From Burkholderia pyrrocinia (GTDB taxonomy: Bacteria > Pseudomonadota > Gammaproteobacteria > Burkholderiales > Burkholderiaceae), in assembly GCF_022809715.1 (NCBI RefSeq), contig NZ_CP094461.1:186001-250000 (forward strand): a DNA stretch of 64,000 nt, in the 5' to 3' direction. A model generated the notes under the pieces. That model ran no database searches, was not told the DNA's origin, and was given only the letters and a program-made list of their open reading frames with translations. Of this stretch, positions 8,759-17,964 are shown in pieces. The translations under genes and the position numbers were made by a program. Position 1 is the first letter of the stretch; each line of letters begins with the position of its first letter.

Positions 8759-10282
8759 TCAGCGATCCACGCACGCGCGCAGCGTGTGCGCGAGGCGACG
8801 CGCTTCGCCGGCATCGGCGATGTTCGCGAATCCGATGACGAGGCCGCGCGGCGTTTGCCGCGTGCGGCTGTTCGCATACCAGATGGACAGCGGCAAGATC
8901 GCGAGCCCCGCGTCCCGCGCGCGCGCGGCAACGGCGACGTCGTCGACCGGGCCGTCGGGCCCTTCGGGGAACTGCACCGCGAACTGGATGCCGCCGGCTG
9001 GCAATTCGACGATCAAGCGCTCGCCGAACGCCTGCTGCAACGCGTGCACGATCAGCGTGCGTCGCTCGCCATACAGCGTGCGCATCCGCTTCAGATGGCG
9101 GGCAAAGTGGCCCTGTTCGATGAAATCCGCCATGGCCGCCTGCAGGAGTGTCGGCGAGCCGGCGTTCATGCTGCTCGCGACCCGTTCGACGCGCTCCACG
9201 GCGCGCTCGGGCACGATCGCGTACGCAAGCCGCAAACCGGGATACATCGCCTTGCTGAACGTGCTGCAATAGATCACGTGATCCCGCCGGTCGAGACTCT
9301 TCAGCGCCGGCAGCGGGCGGCCCAGATAGCGAAACTCGCTGTCGTAGTCGTCCTCGACGATCCAGCCCGACGCTTTTTCGGCCCAATCCAGCAGGGCGAT
9401 GCGCCGGGCAAGCGACAGCGTATGCCCGAGCGGGCTCTGATGCGACGGCGTCACCAGCGCGAAGCGCGCCCGTGCGTCCAGTTGCATGCCGCGCTCGACG
9501 TCGATCCCTTCGGCGTCCACCGGCACCGGCACCAGCTGGACACCGGTCTCGGACAGAAAGCCGCGTGCGAGCAGATAGCCGGGATCCTCGAACCATACCC
9601 GGTCGTTCGGACGCGCGAGGCTGCGCAGCACGAGTTCCAGCGTCGCGCGGTAGCCGCCGGTGACGAACACCTGTTCCGGCGAGCAGGTGACGCCGCGCGA
9701 CAGGGTCAGATAGGTGGCGATGTGCTCGCGCAGCGGCCGGTAACCGAGCGGATTCGGGTAGCCGAGCAGCGCGCGGTCGCTGCTGCGCGCGCGCAGCGAC
9801 ACGAGCCGGTGCCATACCTTGCGCGGAAATGCGTCGAGCGCCGGGAGCCCGGGTTGCAACGGGCGCGGCTCGCCGCTCATCGCGACGGCGATCGGCTGCG
9901 GGCGCGGTGGAGCTTGATTGCCGGGCGGCATGTCCGACGCCGGTTGCGAACCGGCGTCTGCGGCGCGCTGTGCCGGTTCGACGGCCCGCGCGGGCAGCGA
10001 ACCCGTCAGCGATATCGGCAGGGACGGCGACACGAATGTGCCTGCCGCGCCGCGCATTTGCAGATAACCCTCGTCGACCAGGATCGCGTAAGCCTGTTCG
10101 ACGGTGCCGCGCGCGGTGTTCAACTGCGTCGCCAGGCCGCGCAGCGCGGGCACGCGATCGCCGGGACGCAGATGGCCCGCGGCGATCGCGGTTCTGAACC
10201 GCTCGCAAATCTGCAGATAGACCGGCAACTGATGGTGCCGGTCGATTTCGATGGTCAGGGCGGGCGTTGACGCGGACATCAT
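8759..10282 (-). CDS. MocR/PdxR-type transcriptional regulator (GntR HTH + aminotransferase domain)
   Basis: 507 aa from the ATG at 10282 (a second ATG follows directly). Residues about 8-75 are a GntR winged helix (LPVYLQICERFRTAI, GDRVPALRGLATQL, GTVEQAYAILVDEGYL). A proline-rich linker follows. Then a fold-type I PLP domain with the Schiff-base lysine in CSTFSKAMYPGLRLAY and the cofactor Asp region VEDDYDSEFRY. Such regulators sense PLP or its adducts with amino acids or amines. It is divergent from the NmrA-like gene at 10473, which is the best candidate target. The ribosome site is weak; a GTG at 10369 with GTGGAAG nearby is an alternative start. Confidence 0.88.
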   Translation of the reverse strand: MMSASTPALTIEIDRHHQLPVYLQICERFRTAIAAGHLRPGDRVPALRGLATQLNTARGTVEQAYAILVDEGYLQMRGAAGTFVSPSLPISLTGSLPARAVEPAQRAADAGSQPASDMPPGNQAPPRPQPIAVAMSGEPRPLQPGLPALDAFPRKVWHRLVSLRARSSDRALLGYPNPLGYRPLREHIATYLTLSRGVTCSPEQVFVTGGYRATLELVLRSLARPNDRVWFEDPGYLLARGFLSETGVQLVPVPVDAEGIDVERGMQLDARARFALVTPSHQSPLGHTLSLARRIALLDWAEKASGWIVEDDYDSEFRYLGRPLPALKSLDRRDHVIYCSTFSKAMYPGLRLAYAIVPERAVERVERVASSMNAGSPTLLQAAMADFIEQGHFARHLKRMRTLYGERRTLIVHALQQAFGERLIVELPAGGIQFAVQFPEGPDGPVDDVAVAARARDAGLAILPLSIWYANSRTRQTPRGLVIGFANIADAGEARRLAHTLRACVDR

Positions 10283-10344
10283 GGCCTTGTGGATCGCTGG
10301 AACGGACACGGCATGGACTAGTTTGATCGCCGATTCTTGGCTCT

Positions 10345-10352
10345 TATCGATA
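10345..10352. promoter_or_regulatory. TATCGATA palindrome in the MocR divergent region
   Basis: An 8-bp perfect palindrome within CTTATCGATAGGA, between the divergent MocR and NmrA-like genes. A short site like this is only suggestive of an operator. Confidence 0.2.
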
Positions 10353-10472
10353 GGACATGATACTTCCACAATTGCGCCATGCGATGTGACGGGTATGACC
10401 TGCTTCGTCGGAGACGGCGCCCGTCACGCGCCCCACGCATTCAAACGAAATCCTTTCGTCAGGAGATTTGCG

Positions 10473-11216
10473 ATGAAGATCGTTGTCATCGGCGGTTCGG
10501 GCCTGATCGGCTCGCGTGTCGTCACGCTGCTCGGCGAAGCGGGCCATCAAGCGCTCGCCGCATCGCCGCGCACCGGCGTCAATACCATCACGGGCGAAGG
10601 CCTGACCGACGCGTTGACCGATGCGGACGTCGTCGTGGACGTGGCGAATGCACCATCTTGGGAACCACAGGCGGTGCTGGACTTCTTCCGTACTTCGGCG
10701 CGCAATCTCGGCAAGGCCGAAGTGGCCGCAGGCGTGCGCCATCACGTCGCGCTTTCGATCGTCGGCTGCGACCGGATGCCGGAGAACGGCTATTTCGCGG
10801 CCAAGGTCGCGCAGGAACAGGCGATCGAAGCAGCGGGCGTGCCGTACACGATCGTGCGCGCCACGCAATTCATGGAGTTCATCGGCGGTATTGCGGATTT
10901 CGGCACGGAAGGCGGTACGGTGCGCATCGGTGACGGGCTGTTTCAGCCGATCGCCGCGGAAGACGTCTCGGCGCTCGTCGCACAGATCGCGCTTGCCGGG
11001 CCGCTGAACGGCACGGTCGAGATCGCGGGCCCGGACCGCGCGCCGTTCGCGGAGATCGTCGCACGCTATCTGAAATCGGTCGGCGACACGCGCGCCGTGG
11101 TGACCGATCGCGACGCCCGCTACTACGGCGGCCGCGTCGAGGAAAAATCGCTGGTGCCGCTCGGGAATGCGCGACTCGGTCGCATCGGTCTCGACCAGTG
11201 GCTCGCAAGAGGCTGA
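10473..11216 (+). CDS. NmrA-like NAD(P)-binding protein (atypical SDR)
   Basis: 247 aa. The N-terminal MKIVVIGGSGLIGSRVV is a Rossmann nucleotide motif (GGSGLIG, 8-14). The protein lacks a clear SDR Tyr-x3-Lys. It resembles NmrA/TMR-like atypical SDRs that act as redox sensors or quinone reductases (segments HHVALSIVGCDR and PYTIVRATQFMEF). The ATG at 10473 has AGGAG at 10461-10465. Divergent from the MocR regulator, which may control it. The reaction cannot be assigned from sequence. Confidence 0.82.
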   Translation: MKIVVIGGSGLIGSRVVTLLGEAGHQALAASPRTGVNTITGEGLTDALTDADVVVDVANAPSWEPQAVLDFFRTSARNLGKAEVAAGVRHHVALSIVGCDRMPENGYFAAKVAQEQAIEAAGVPYTIVRATQFMEFIGGIADFGTEGGTVRIGDGLFQPIAAEDVSALVAQIALAGPLNGTVEIAGPDRAPFAEIVARYLKSVGDTRAVVTDRDARYYGGRVEEKSLVPLGNARLGRIGLDQWLARG

Positions 11217-11300
11217 TTCGCGTTTCGCACGGAGGGCGGTTCGCAGGCGTACGCGTGCGACGTGCAATCGGGATGAGCGGGATGTCTGGGGGCAGCGGAA

Positions 11301-12407
11301 ATGAATCAATCGGATACATCGGAGCACGGCGTTCGTCGTGACTTGCCAGGCCGCGCCGACGCTTTGTCAGCGAGCTTCGGTGCAAGCTATGCAGGCATCC
11401 TTGCGTTCGTCGCGGTGGCGAGCGAGGGGAGTTTTACCAAGGCCGCCGAACGTCTCGGCGTCGGCCGGCCGGCCGTGAGCCGGAACGTCCAGAAGCTGGA
11501 GGCGCAGTTGAGTACGCGGCTGTTCCAGCGGACCACGCGCATGACCGAACTGACTTGCGAAGGCCAGCGATTCTTCGAGAACTGCCACCAGGGCGTCGCG
11601 CAGATCGTGGAAGCCATGAACGACATGCTGGAACTGCGGGAGGGACCGCCGCGCGGCCTCATTCGTATCAGTTCGGCGGTGGGATTCGGCAGGAAAGTCG
11701 TTGCGCCGCTGCTTGAAACGTTTGCGAAGGCCTACCCGGACATCGTTATCGATCTACTGCTCGACGACCGGCCGATCGACCTGGTCGCGGAACGGATCGA
11801 CGTGTCGTTTCGCAACGGACGCATCGAGGACTCCAGCATCATTGCCCGGCAACTGATTCCGATGCAGATGGTGCTGTGCGCGGCGCCGTCGTACGTGGCG
11901 AGGCACGGGCTCCCGAAGAGTCTGGCGGATCTCGACCGGCACGAGTGCATCAACTTTCGATTTGCGAGCGGCCGCATCTTCGAATGGGAATTCAACGTCG
12001 ACGGCCGAGTACAAAAGTACTTGCCGACGTCCCGCCTCACGTTCAACGACACGGATCTGGTGTTGCGTGCGGTTCTGAGCGGATCGGGCATTGCGCAGAT
12101 GGCGGGCTATCAGATTCGCGACCATCTCGCATCGAACGAGCTCGTCGTCGCGCTGGCGAAGCATGTGCCCGACGATCGCGGGCACTATATCTGCTATCTC
12201 AGCCGGCAACATCTTCCGACGCGCATTCGAATTTTCGTCGACTTCATGACCGAGCAGATACGTGCACTCGACCTGAACTGCATGACGCAGTTCAACCCGG
12301 ACAGCCCCGATGCTTCGTCAGCCGAACTGGCAGCACGACGAAGCGGTGAAGGAGGGCCGTCCGGGCCCGTGCATGCGGCCCCGCATCCGATTGCGCTCCG
12401 CCGTTGA
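11301..12407 (+). CDS. LysR-family transcriptional regulator
   Basis: 368 aa, longer than the usual 300 because of about 30 extra residues before the HTH and about 45 after the effector domain. The HTH reads ILAFVAVASEGSFTKAAERLGVGRPAVSRNVQKLE, given here only as positions about 33-67, with key residues FTKAAE and AVSRNV. The effector part begins near GLIRISSAVGFGRKVV and contains the LysR pattern DIVIDLLLDDRPIDLVAE. The nearest upstream gene is the NmrA-like protein on the same strand (84 bases). No divergent target is adjacent, so its regulon is unknown. Confidence 0.88.
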   Translation: MNQSDTSEHGVRRDLPGRADALSASFGASYAGILAFVAVASEGSFTKAAERLGVGRPAVSRNVQKLEAQLSTRLFQRTTRMTELTCEGQRFFENCHQGVAQIVEAMNDMLELREGPPRGLIRISSAVGFGRKVVAPLLETFAKAYPDIVIDLLLDDRPIDLVAERIDVSFRNGRIEDSSIIARQLIPMQMVLCAAPSYVARHGLPKSLADLDRHECINFRFASGRIFEWEFNVDGRVQKYLPTSRLTFNDTDLVLRAVLSGSGIAQMAGYQIRDHLASNELVVALAKHVPDDRGHYICYLSRQHLPTRIRIFVDFMTEQIRALDLNCMTQFNPDSPDASSAELAARRSGEGGPSGPVHAAPHPIALRR

Positions 12408-12858
12408 TCCCGCACCGAGATCCGTTCGTACACGCTGAAAATCCCCGTTTCCGACTCGCCCGACAACAGCGCACCGGCAGCAGGCCGTTCGAGTCGGGCG
12501 CGATCGCGCCGCAGCGCCGGCGAGCAGCCGCGTGCTCGCCGGCCATTCCGCTTCCCGTCATTTCCCGAAACCGCCACTTCCCCGATTTCGGCCGGCATCC
12601 CCACTTTTGGGGATGCCGGCGCCGGACAGTCCGCCTACGATTGGCAGCAGGGCATCGGGGGATGGATGTAACCGGAACGCACGGGCAGGGTTGCCATTCC
12701 GTGTCGAACGCCGGGAATGCCCACGCAGTTGACTGACACAGGCCGGGCGTACGCTGACGGGCAACGTGTGCGGGGCATCGATGCCTCATTGCATCGCCGC
12801 ACGATGGCGCGTTGATGACGGAAAGCCTGCTGTCGCATTTCGGGGAATTTCAATCAAT
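12408..12858. other. Intergenic region with a long perfect hairpin
   Basis: About 450 bases between the LysR gene and the small gene at 12859. Apart from the hairpin at 12591-12620 I see no gene or other ordered element. Confidence 0.5.
12591..12620. terminator. 12-bp perfect hairpin, no T-run
   Basis: GCCGGCATCCCC (12591-12602), loop ACTTTT, GGGGATGCCGGC (12609-12620). It starts 184 bases after the LysR stop. Neither strand has a U-tract after it, so it may be a Rho-assisted 3' end, an mRNA-stability element or a dispersed palindrome. Confidence 0.45.
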
Positions 12859-13110
12859 ATGCTGGCACGAGACTATGTAGAACGGGAGCTTTCTCACATC
12901 CAGAGAATGGTGGCTCTCCTGGACAGCGAGACGATCGCTGACGACGTGTCGATGTCGGGCGCCGGGCGCGTGAGGCACCCGAGTTACTGGCGAGGGCGGA
13001 TCGAGGAACTGCTGTCGACGCCCGATGTGCCGCGTCACCTCAGAAAGCTCAGCGAAACGGTGCTCGCGAAGATCGACGAGATGGAATCGCGATACGTGGC
13101 GATGAAGTAA
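12859..13110 (+). CDS. Small protein of unknown function
   Basis: 83 aa, starting MLARDYVERELSHIQRM. Largely helical and charged, no signal peptide, no membrane segment and no known motif; LRKLSETVLAKIDEMESRY at the end could form a coiled coil. A purine-rich GGGGAA sits 11 bases before the ATG. The frame is open further upstream, so an earlier start (for example near 12781) is possible. Function not recognised. Confidence 0.55.
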   Translation: MLARDYVERELSHIQRMVALLDSETIADDVSMSGAGRVRHPSYWRGRIEELLSTPDVPRHLRKLSETVLAKIDEMESRYVAMK

Positions 13111-13206
13111 GCGCATCGTTGGTCATTGCGCCGACACGCACCGACACGCGCCGGCCGCCGCGATGGGCGACGTGGCCGGCACGGCGCACCCGAACGGGCG
13201 CGATCA

Positions 13207-14364
13207 TCAAACGTCGCCCTCCATCGCGCCATCGACCGCATGGTCCGCTGCCGGTTCGTTCACCATCACCGCAAGCAACGCCGCACGAAACGCGGCCATC
13301 TCCGCCGCGGTGCCGATGGACACGCGCAGGTATTCCGGCGGGCCGGACTCGCGAATCAGGACGCCGTGGCGCAGGAGCCCGCTCCAGATCCGGTGGCGAT
13401 CGGCAAACTTGCCGAACATCACGAAGTTGGCGTCCGAATCGGCCACGGTGAAGCCCTGGCTGCGCAGCCAGCAAACGATTGCATCGCGCTCGGCCTTGAT
13501 CGCATCGACCTGCGACAGCATCTCGTCACGCGCGACCAGCGCCGCGCAGGCGGCCGCCTGCGTAAAGGCGGACAGGTGATAGGGCAGCCGAACCAGCTTC
13601 AGCGCTTCGACGATCGCAGGCACGCATGCGCAATACCCGACGCGGCCGCCCGCGAACTTGAACGCCTTGCTTAGCGTGCGGGTAACGACGAGCCGCGGAT
13701 GGTCGGGCAGCAGCGTCACCGCGCTGCGCACGCCGTGGCGCCGGAACTCCGCATACGCTTCGTCGACGACCACCACGCCCGGCGCGATGTCGAGAATGGC
13801 GCGGATATCGTCGACGGGAAGCGCGGTGCCGGTCGGGTTGTTCGGCGACGTCAGCAGAATCACGCTCGGCCGATGCTCGCGGATGCTGTCGATCGCCTGA
13901 TGCAGATCCAGCGCGAAATCCTCGGTACGCGGCAACGTATGCAGGCGCGTGAAGGTCGTGCGGCAGTATTCGTCGTACATCGGATACGCGGGCGTAAAGG
14001 CCAGCGCCGCTCGCCCCGGGCCGCCAAACGCCTGAAGAATCTGCTGGATCACTTCATTCGAACCGTTGGCCGCCCAGACGCTCGACGCGTCGATCGTCAC
14101 GCCGGTGTCGTGCGTCAGATAGGCGGCCAGATGCACCCGCAGCTCGGCAAAGTCGCGGTCGGGATAACGGTTCGCCTGCCGCGCCGCGTCGGCCACGGCA
14201 GTCGCGATGCGCTCGACCAGCGACGGCGACGGCGGATACGGATTCTCGTTGACGTTCAGGCAGACCGGCACGTCGAGCTGCGGCGCCCCGTACGCGTGCT
14301 GCAACCTGAGATCCTCCCTGAGCGGCAATTCCGACAAGGACACTTCCTTCCACGGTCGTTGCAT
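13207..14364 (-). CDS. hisC: Histidinol-phosphate aminotransferase-type enzyme
   Basis: 385 aa. A fold-type I PLP aminotransferase of the HisC branch: NVNENPYPPS (38-47), SPNNPTG (173-179), cofactor-contacting Asp201 and Tyr204 (VVDEAYAEF), Schiff-base Lys233 in TRTLSKAFKFAGGRVG. HisC converts imidazole acetol phosphate and glutamate to histidinol phosphate; paralogues also use aromatic amino acids. The ATG at 14364 has GGAG at 14374-14377. A terminator with a U-tract and a His-rich leader ORF lie just upstream, which strongly supports a histidine-pathway role and attenuation control. It is a stand-alone gene, not part of a hisGDCBHAFIE operon in this window. Confidence 0.9.
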   Translation of the reverse strand: MQRPWKEVSLSELPLREDLRLQHAYGAPQLDVPVCLNVNENPYPPSPSLVERIATAVADAARQANRYPDRDFAELRVHLAAYLTHDTGVTIDASSVWAANGSNEVIQQILQAFGGPGRAALAFTPAYPMYDEYCRTTFTRLHTLPRTEDFALDLHQAIDSIREHRPSVILLTSPNNPTGTALPVDDIRAILDIAPGVVVVDEAYAEFRRHGVRSAVTLLPDHPRLVVTRTLSKAFKFAGGRVGYCACVPAIVEALKLVRLPYHLSAFTQAAACAALVARDEMLSQVDAIKAERDAIVCWLRSQGFTVADSDANFVMFGKFADRHRIWSGLLRHGVLIRESGPPEYLRVSIGTAAEMAAFRAALLAVMVNEPAADHAVDGAMEGDV

Positions 14365-14419
14365 TGAAAAACACTCCGTAAGTTATCGATTGATCGGCGC
14401 AGCAGGTTTTTAAGGCGGT

Positions 14420-14449
14420 AAAAAACAAAAAAGGCGCCGGAGGCGCCTT
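14420..14449 (-). terminator. Attenuator terminator upstream of hisC
   Basis: Read on the minus strand: AAGGCGCC, loop TCC, GGCGCCTT, then TTTTGTTTTTT. The stem is a perfect 8 bp (14442-14449 with 14431-14438) and the U-tract spans 14432-14420. It sits 55 bases before the hisC start codon and after a His-rich leader ORF, so it would stop hisC transcription unless antiterminated. This is the clearest intrinsic terminator in the window. Confidence 0.85.
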
Positions 14450-14462
14450 GGTCGTCGTCTTG

Positions 14463-14480
14463 ATCGGGGCAGCGCCCGAT
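14463..14480 (-). promoter_or_regulatory. Alternative hairpin / antiterminator segment of the his leader
   Basis: ATCGGG (14463-14468) and CCCGAT (14475-14480) form a 6-bp stem with a 6-base loop between leader stop codon and terminator. On the minus strand its GGGCGC (14477-14472) can instead pair with GCGCCT inside the terminator's 5' arm, which would prevent terminator formation. This is the expected switch of an amino-acid attenuator. Confidence 0.6.
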
Positions 14481-14487
14481 GCAAGTG

Positions 14488-14580
14488 CTAGATGCGAAAC
14501 GAACCACGGCGCAACAGAGGGCGTCCGTGGTGATGGTGCAAGTGGGTCGTCGCGTTTCGGATCTTCATGCGCTGCATCAT
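14488..14580 (-). CDS. hisL: Histidine-rich leader peptide of hisC
   Basis: A 30-codon ORF with start codons at 14580 and 14577. It begins MMQRMKIRNATTH and carries the run H-L-H-H-H-H at residues 13-18 (codons 14544-14527), then ends with TAG at 14490-14488. Five His codons in six just before alternative hairpins is the hallmark of his operon leader peptides. The function would be ribosome stalling under His-tRNA shortage, not the peptide itself. The ribosome site is weak (AGGA at 14593-14596, 12 bases away). An in-frame ATG further upstream (14721) exists but would make an unusually long leader. Confidence 0.7.
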   Translation of the reverse strand: MMQRMKIRNATTHLHHHHGRPLLRRGSFRI

Positions 14581-14755
14581 GACATACGCCGATCCTGATG
14601 AATAGCCGGCGTCGTGATGAATTCCGCGGAATGCGCGCTGCAATCCCGATCGGCGTTGTCGAGCGCCAGGGTCCCGATCTTTGATGCGGAAAGGAACCGA
14701 AAGCTTGTTGAGAATGGCCATTACGTCTGACGATAAGCGGTAGCAAACGGGGTAT

Positions 14756-14785
14756 TTCAAATTAAATGCGCACCGGTAATTTGAA
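14756..14785. promoter_or_regulatory. 9-bp inverted repeat in the hisC leader / LuxR divergent region
   Basis: TTCAAATTA (14756-14764), 12 bases, TAATTTGAA (14777-14785): perfect dyad with half-sites one full 21-bp repeat apart, i.e. two helical turns. Unusually AT-rich for this DNA. It lies 68 bases upstream of the LuxR-type gene and on the promoter side of the his leader; a good operator candidate for that regulator or another dimer. Confidence 0.5.
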
Positions 14786-14853
14786 CAATGCCGCTGGTTG
14801 AGTAAGATTCGCGCAAGACGTTCGACAAAAACGCACGGCGCGGGGGTAGCCAG

Positions 14854-15945
14854 ATGCAATGGAACGGATTGATTCCATCGGCATGGATCGATGACATCTA
14901 CGCTGCGGCACTGGGCGATCAACGATGGGAAACGGCGCTGGACGGGCTGCGATCGACGGTCGGCGTGCGCATGGCCACGCTGCTGTCGTTCGACGACGCG
15001 GCGCGGGTGCCGGCGATTGAGCAGGCGGCCGGCGACGACGCGTCGTGGGTCGCCACCTGTTACCACACCTACAACACCGAGTTCTACCGGTACGACCCGG
15101 TCGTCCCGGTCGCCAGCAACTGGCCGGCGGGCCGCTGGTTCGAGGACGTCAAGCACCTGTCCCCGCGGCAGCGCACACACGGCGTGTTCTATCAGGAATT
15201 CCTGCGTCCTTACGGGCTCGGCAGCATCTCGGGCCTGTACATCCATCGCGAAGCGGGGGCCGGCGCATTCCTCAGCGTACAGGGCGGCCCGGAATCGCAA
15301 GGGCTATCCGGCGATCAGCGCCGCACGATCGAAATCATGGGTACGCATATCAGCCGCGCGCTGCGGATCCACGCGCGCATCGGGGAACTCGAGGCGCGCG
15401 TGGCCGCCGCGGAATCGGCGCTCGATGCGATTCCGGTACCGGTGTTCCTGCTCGGCGAACATCGCGAACTGCGTTATACGAATCGCGCGGCCGATCAACT
15501 GATCGCGGCGGAACCGGCGATGCGGATCGTGAACGGGCGCTTCGCGCCGGAAGGCTGCGTCGACGATGCGCAATGGCGGCACGCGTTCGCGTGCGGTGGG
15601 TTGCTGCTGCGCCGTGCGACGGGCGAACCGTTGTCGCTCGCGCTGATGCCGATTCCCGAACAGTCGCGCCTTCTGCGTGAACGGCCCGGCGTCGCGGCAC
15701 TGATGACGGCCACCGACCTGCGTTCGCCGGCGGCCCGCGCGCAGCGGCTGCGCGTGTTCTACGGGCTGTCGTCGGCCGAAGCCGATCTCGCCGTGCTGCT
15801 GTGCTGCGACGGGCTGTCGCCGCAGGAATGCGCGGCGCTGCGCGGCGTGTCGATCGGCACGGTCCGCGCGCAGATCAAATCGATCTACGCGAAGACGGAT
15901 GTGACGCGCGCGGCGCAACTGACGTCGTTGGTCATGCAGACGTGA
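14854..15945 (+). CDS. LuxR-type (GerE HTH) transcriptional regulator
   Basis: 363 aa. The C-terminal 60 residues are a GerE-type HTH (GLSSAEADLAVLLCCDGLSPQECAALRG region, about 302-330; VSIGTVRAQIKSIYAKTDV about 331-349). The HTH begins SSAEAD where most members have T-x-R-E, a common variant in this subgroup. The N-terminal 180 residues are a sensing region of unknown ligand and a PAS-like segment follows (ALDAIPVPVFLLGEHRELRYTNRAADQL, about 193-220). Not an acyl-homoserine lactone receptor by visible motifs. Divergent from the his leader; the dyad at 14756-14785 lies in the shared promoter region. Confidence 0.82.
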   Translation: MQWNGLIPSAWIDDIYAAALGDQRWETALDGLRSTVGVRMATLLSFDDAARVPAIEQAAGDDASWVATCYHTYNTEFYRYDPVVPVASNWPAGRWFEDVKHLSPRQRTHGVFYQEFLRPYGLGSISGLYIHREAGAGAFLSVQGGPESQGLSGDQRRTIEIMGTHISRALRIHARIGELEARVAAAESALDAIPVPVFLLGEHRELRYTNRAADQLIAAEPAMRIVNGRFAPEGCVDDAQWRHAFACGGLLLRRATGEPLSLALMPIPEQSRLLRERPGVAALMTATDLRSPAARAQRLRVFYGLSSAEADLAVLLCCDGLSPQECAALRGVSIGTVRAQIKSIYAKTDVTRAAQLTSLVMQT

Positions 15946-16018
15946 CGGCGCGGCGAGCGCCCGCGCCTGCACGGATTCCTCCCGAACCTTCGTCGTTCCG
16001 CCGCACACGATGCGTGTA

Positions 16019-16046
16019 CCGGCGCGTGCTCTTGGCCACGCGCCGG
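16019..16046 (+). terminator. 10-bp hairpin downstream of the LuxR gene
   Basis: CCGGCGCGTG (16019-16028), 8-base loop, CACGCGCCGG (16037-16046), starting 73 bases after the LuxR stop. No T-run follows. Confidence 0.5.
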
Positions 16047-16299
16047 CGTGCTTGTGTCGTGGTCAGTCATCCTATAACAAAGCCAACCGAAGCGAAGGAT
16101 TGCTTTCCGGCGCCGGGAAACCAGCTACGCGGGCACCCGATTCAAACGCGGCCCCGTTTCCGGAAAACGTTTCTCTGAAAATCGCCGGGACAAAGAACGC
16201 GATTCCCGGACTGATGCCTAAAACCCTTGGCTGCAGTGCTTATAGGGGTATGCACCAAGTGAGTTAAACGATTAACCGACGTACATTCGCGTCAACACA

Positions 16300-16314
16300 T
16301 CATACGACGTATGA
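16300..16314. promoter_or_regulatory. Palindromic operator candidate of the TRAP operon
   Basis: TCATACG A CGTATGA: 7-bp perfect arms around one base, 90 bases upstream of dctP. The shape resembles operators of FadR-type GntR regulators for sugar acids. No such regulator gene is adjacent, so the binder would be encoded elsewhere. Confidence 0.5.
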
Positions 16315-17960
<1,646 letters not shown>

Positions 17961-17964
17961 CGCC

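Noticed and set aside
10370..10472. MocR operator made of direct repeats
   Set aside because: No convincing repeat pair; only a short TATCGATA palindrome was found.
14488..14580. His-rich peptide considered as a metal-binding peptide
   Set aside because: The following alternative hairpins and terminator, and the hisC gene downstream, explain the His run as an attenuator leader.
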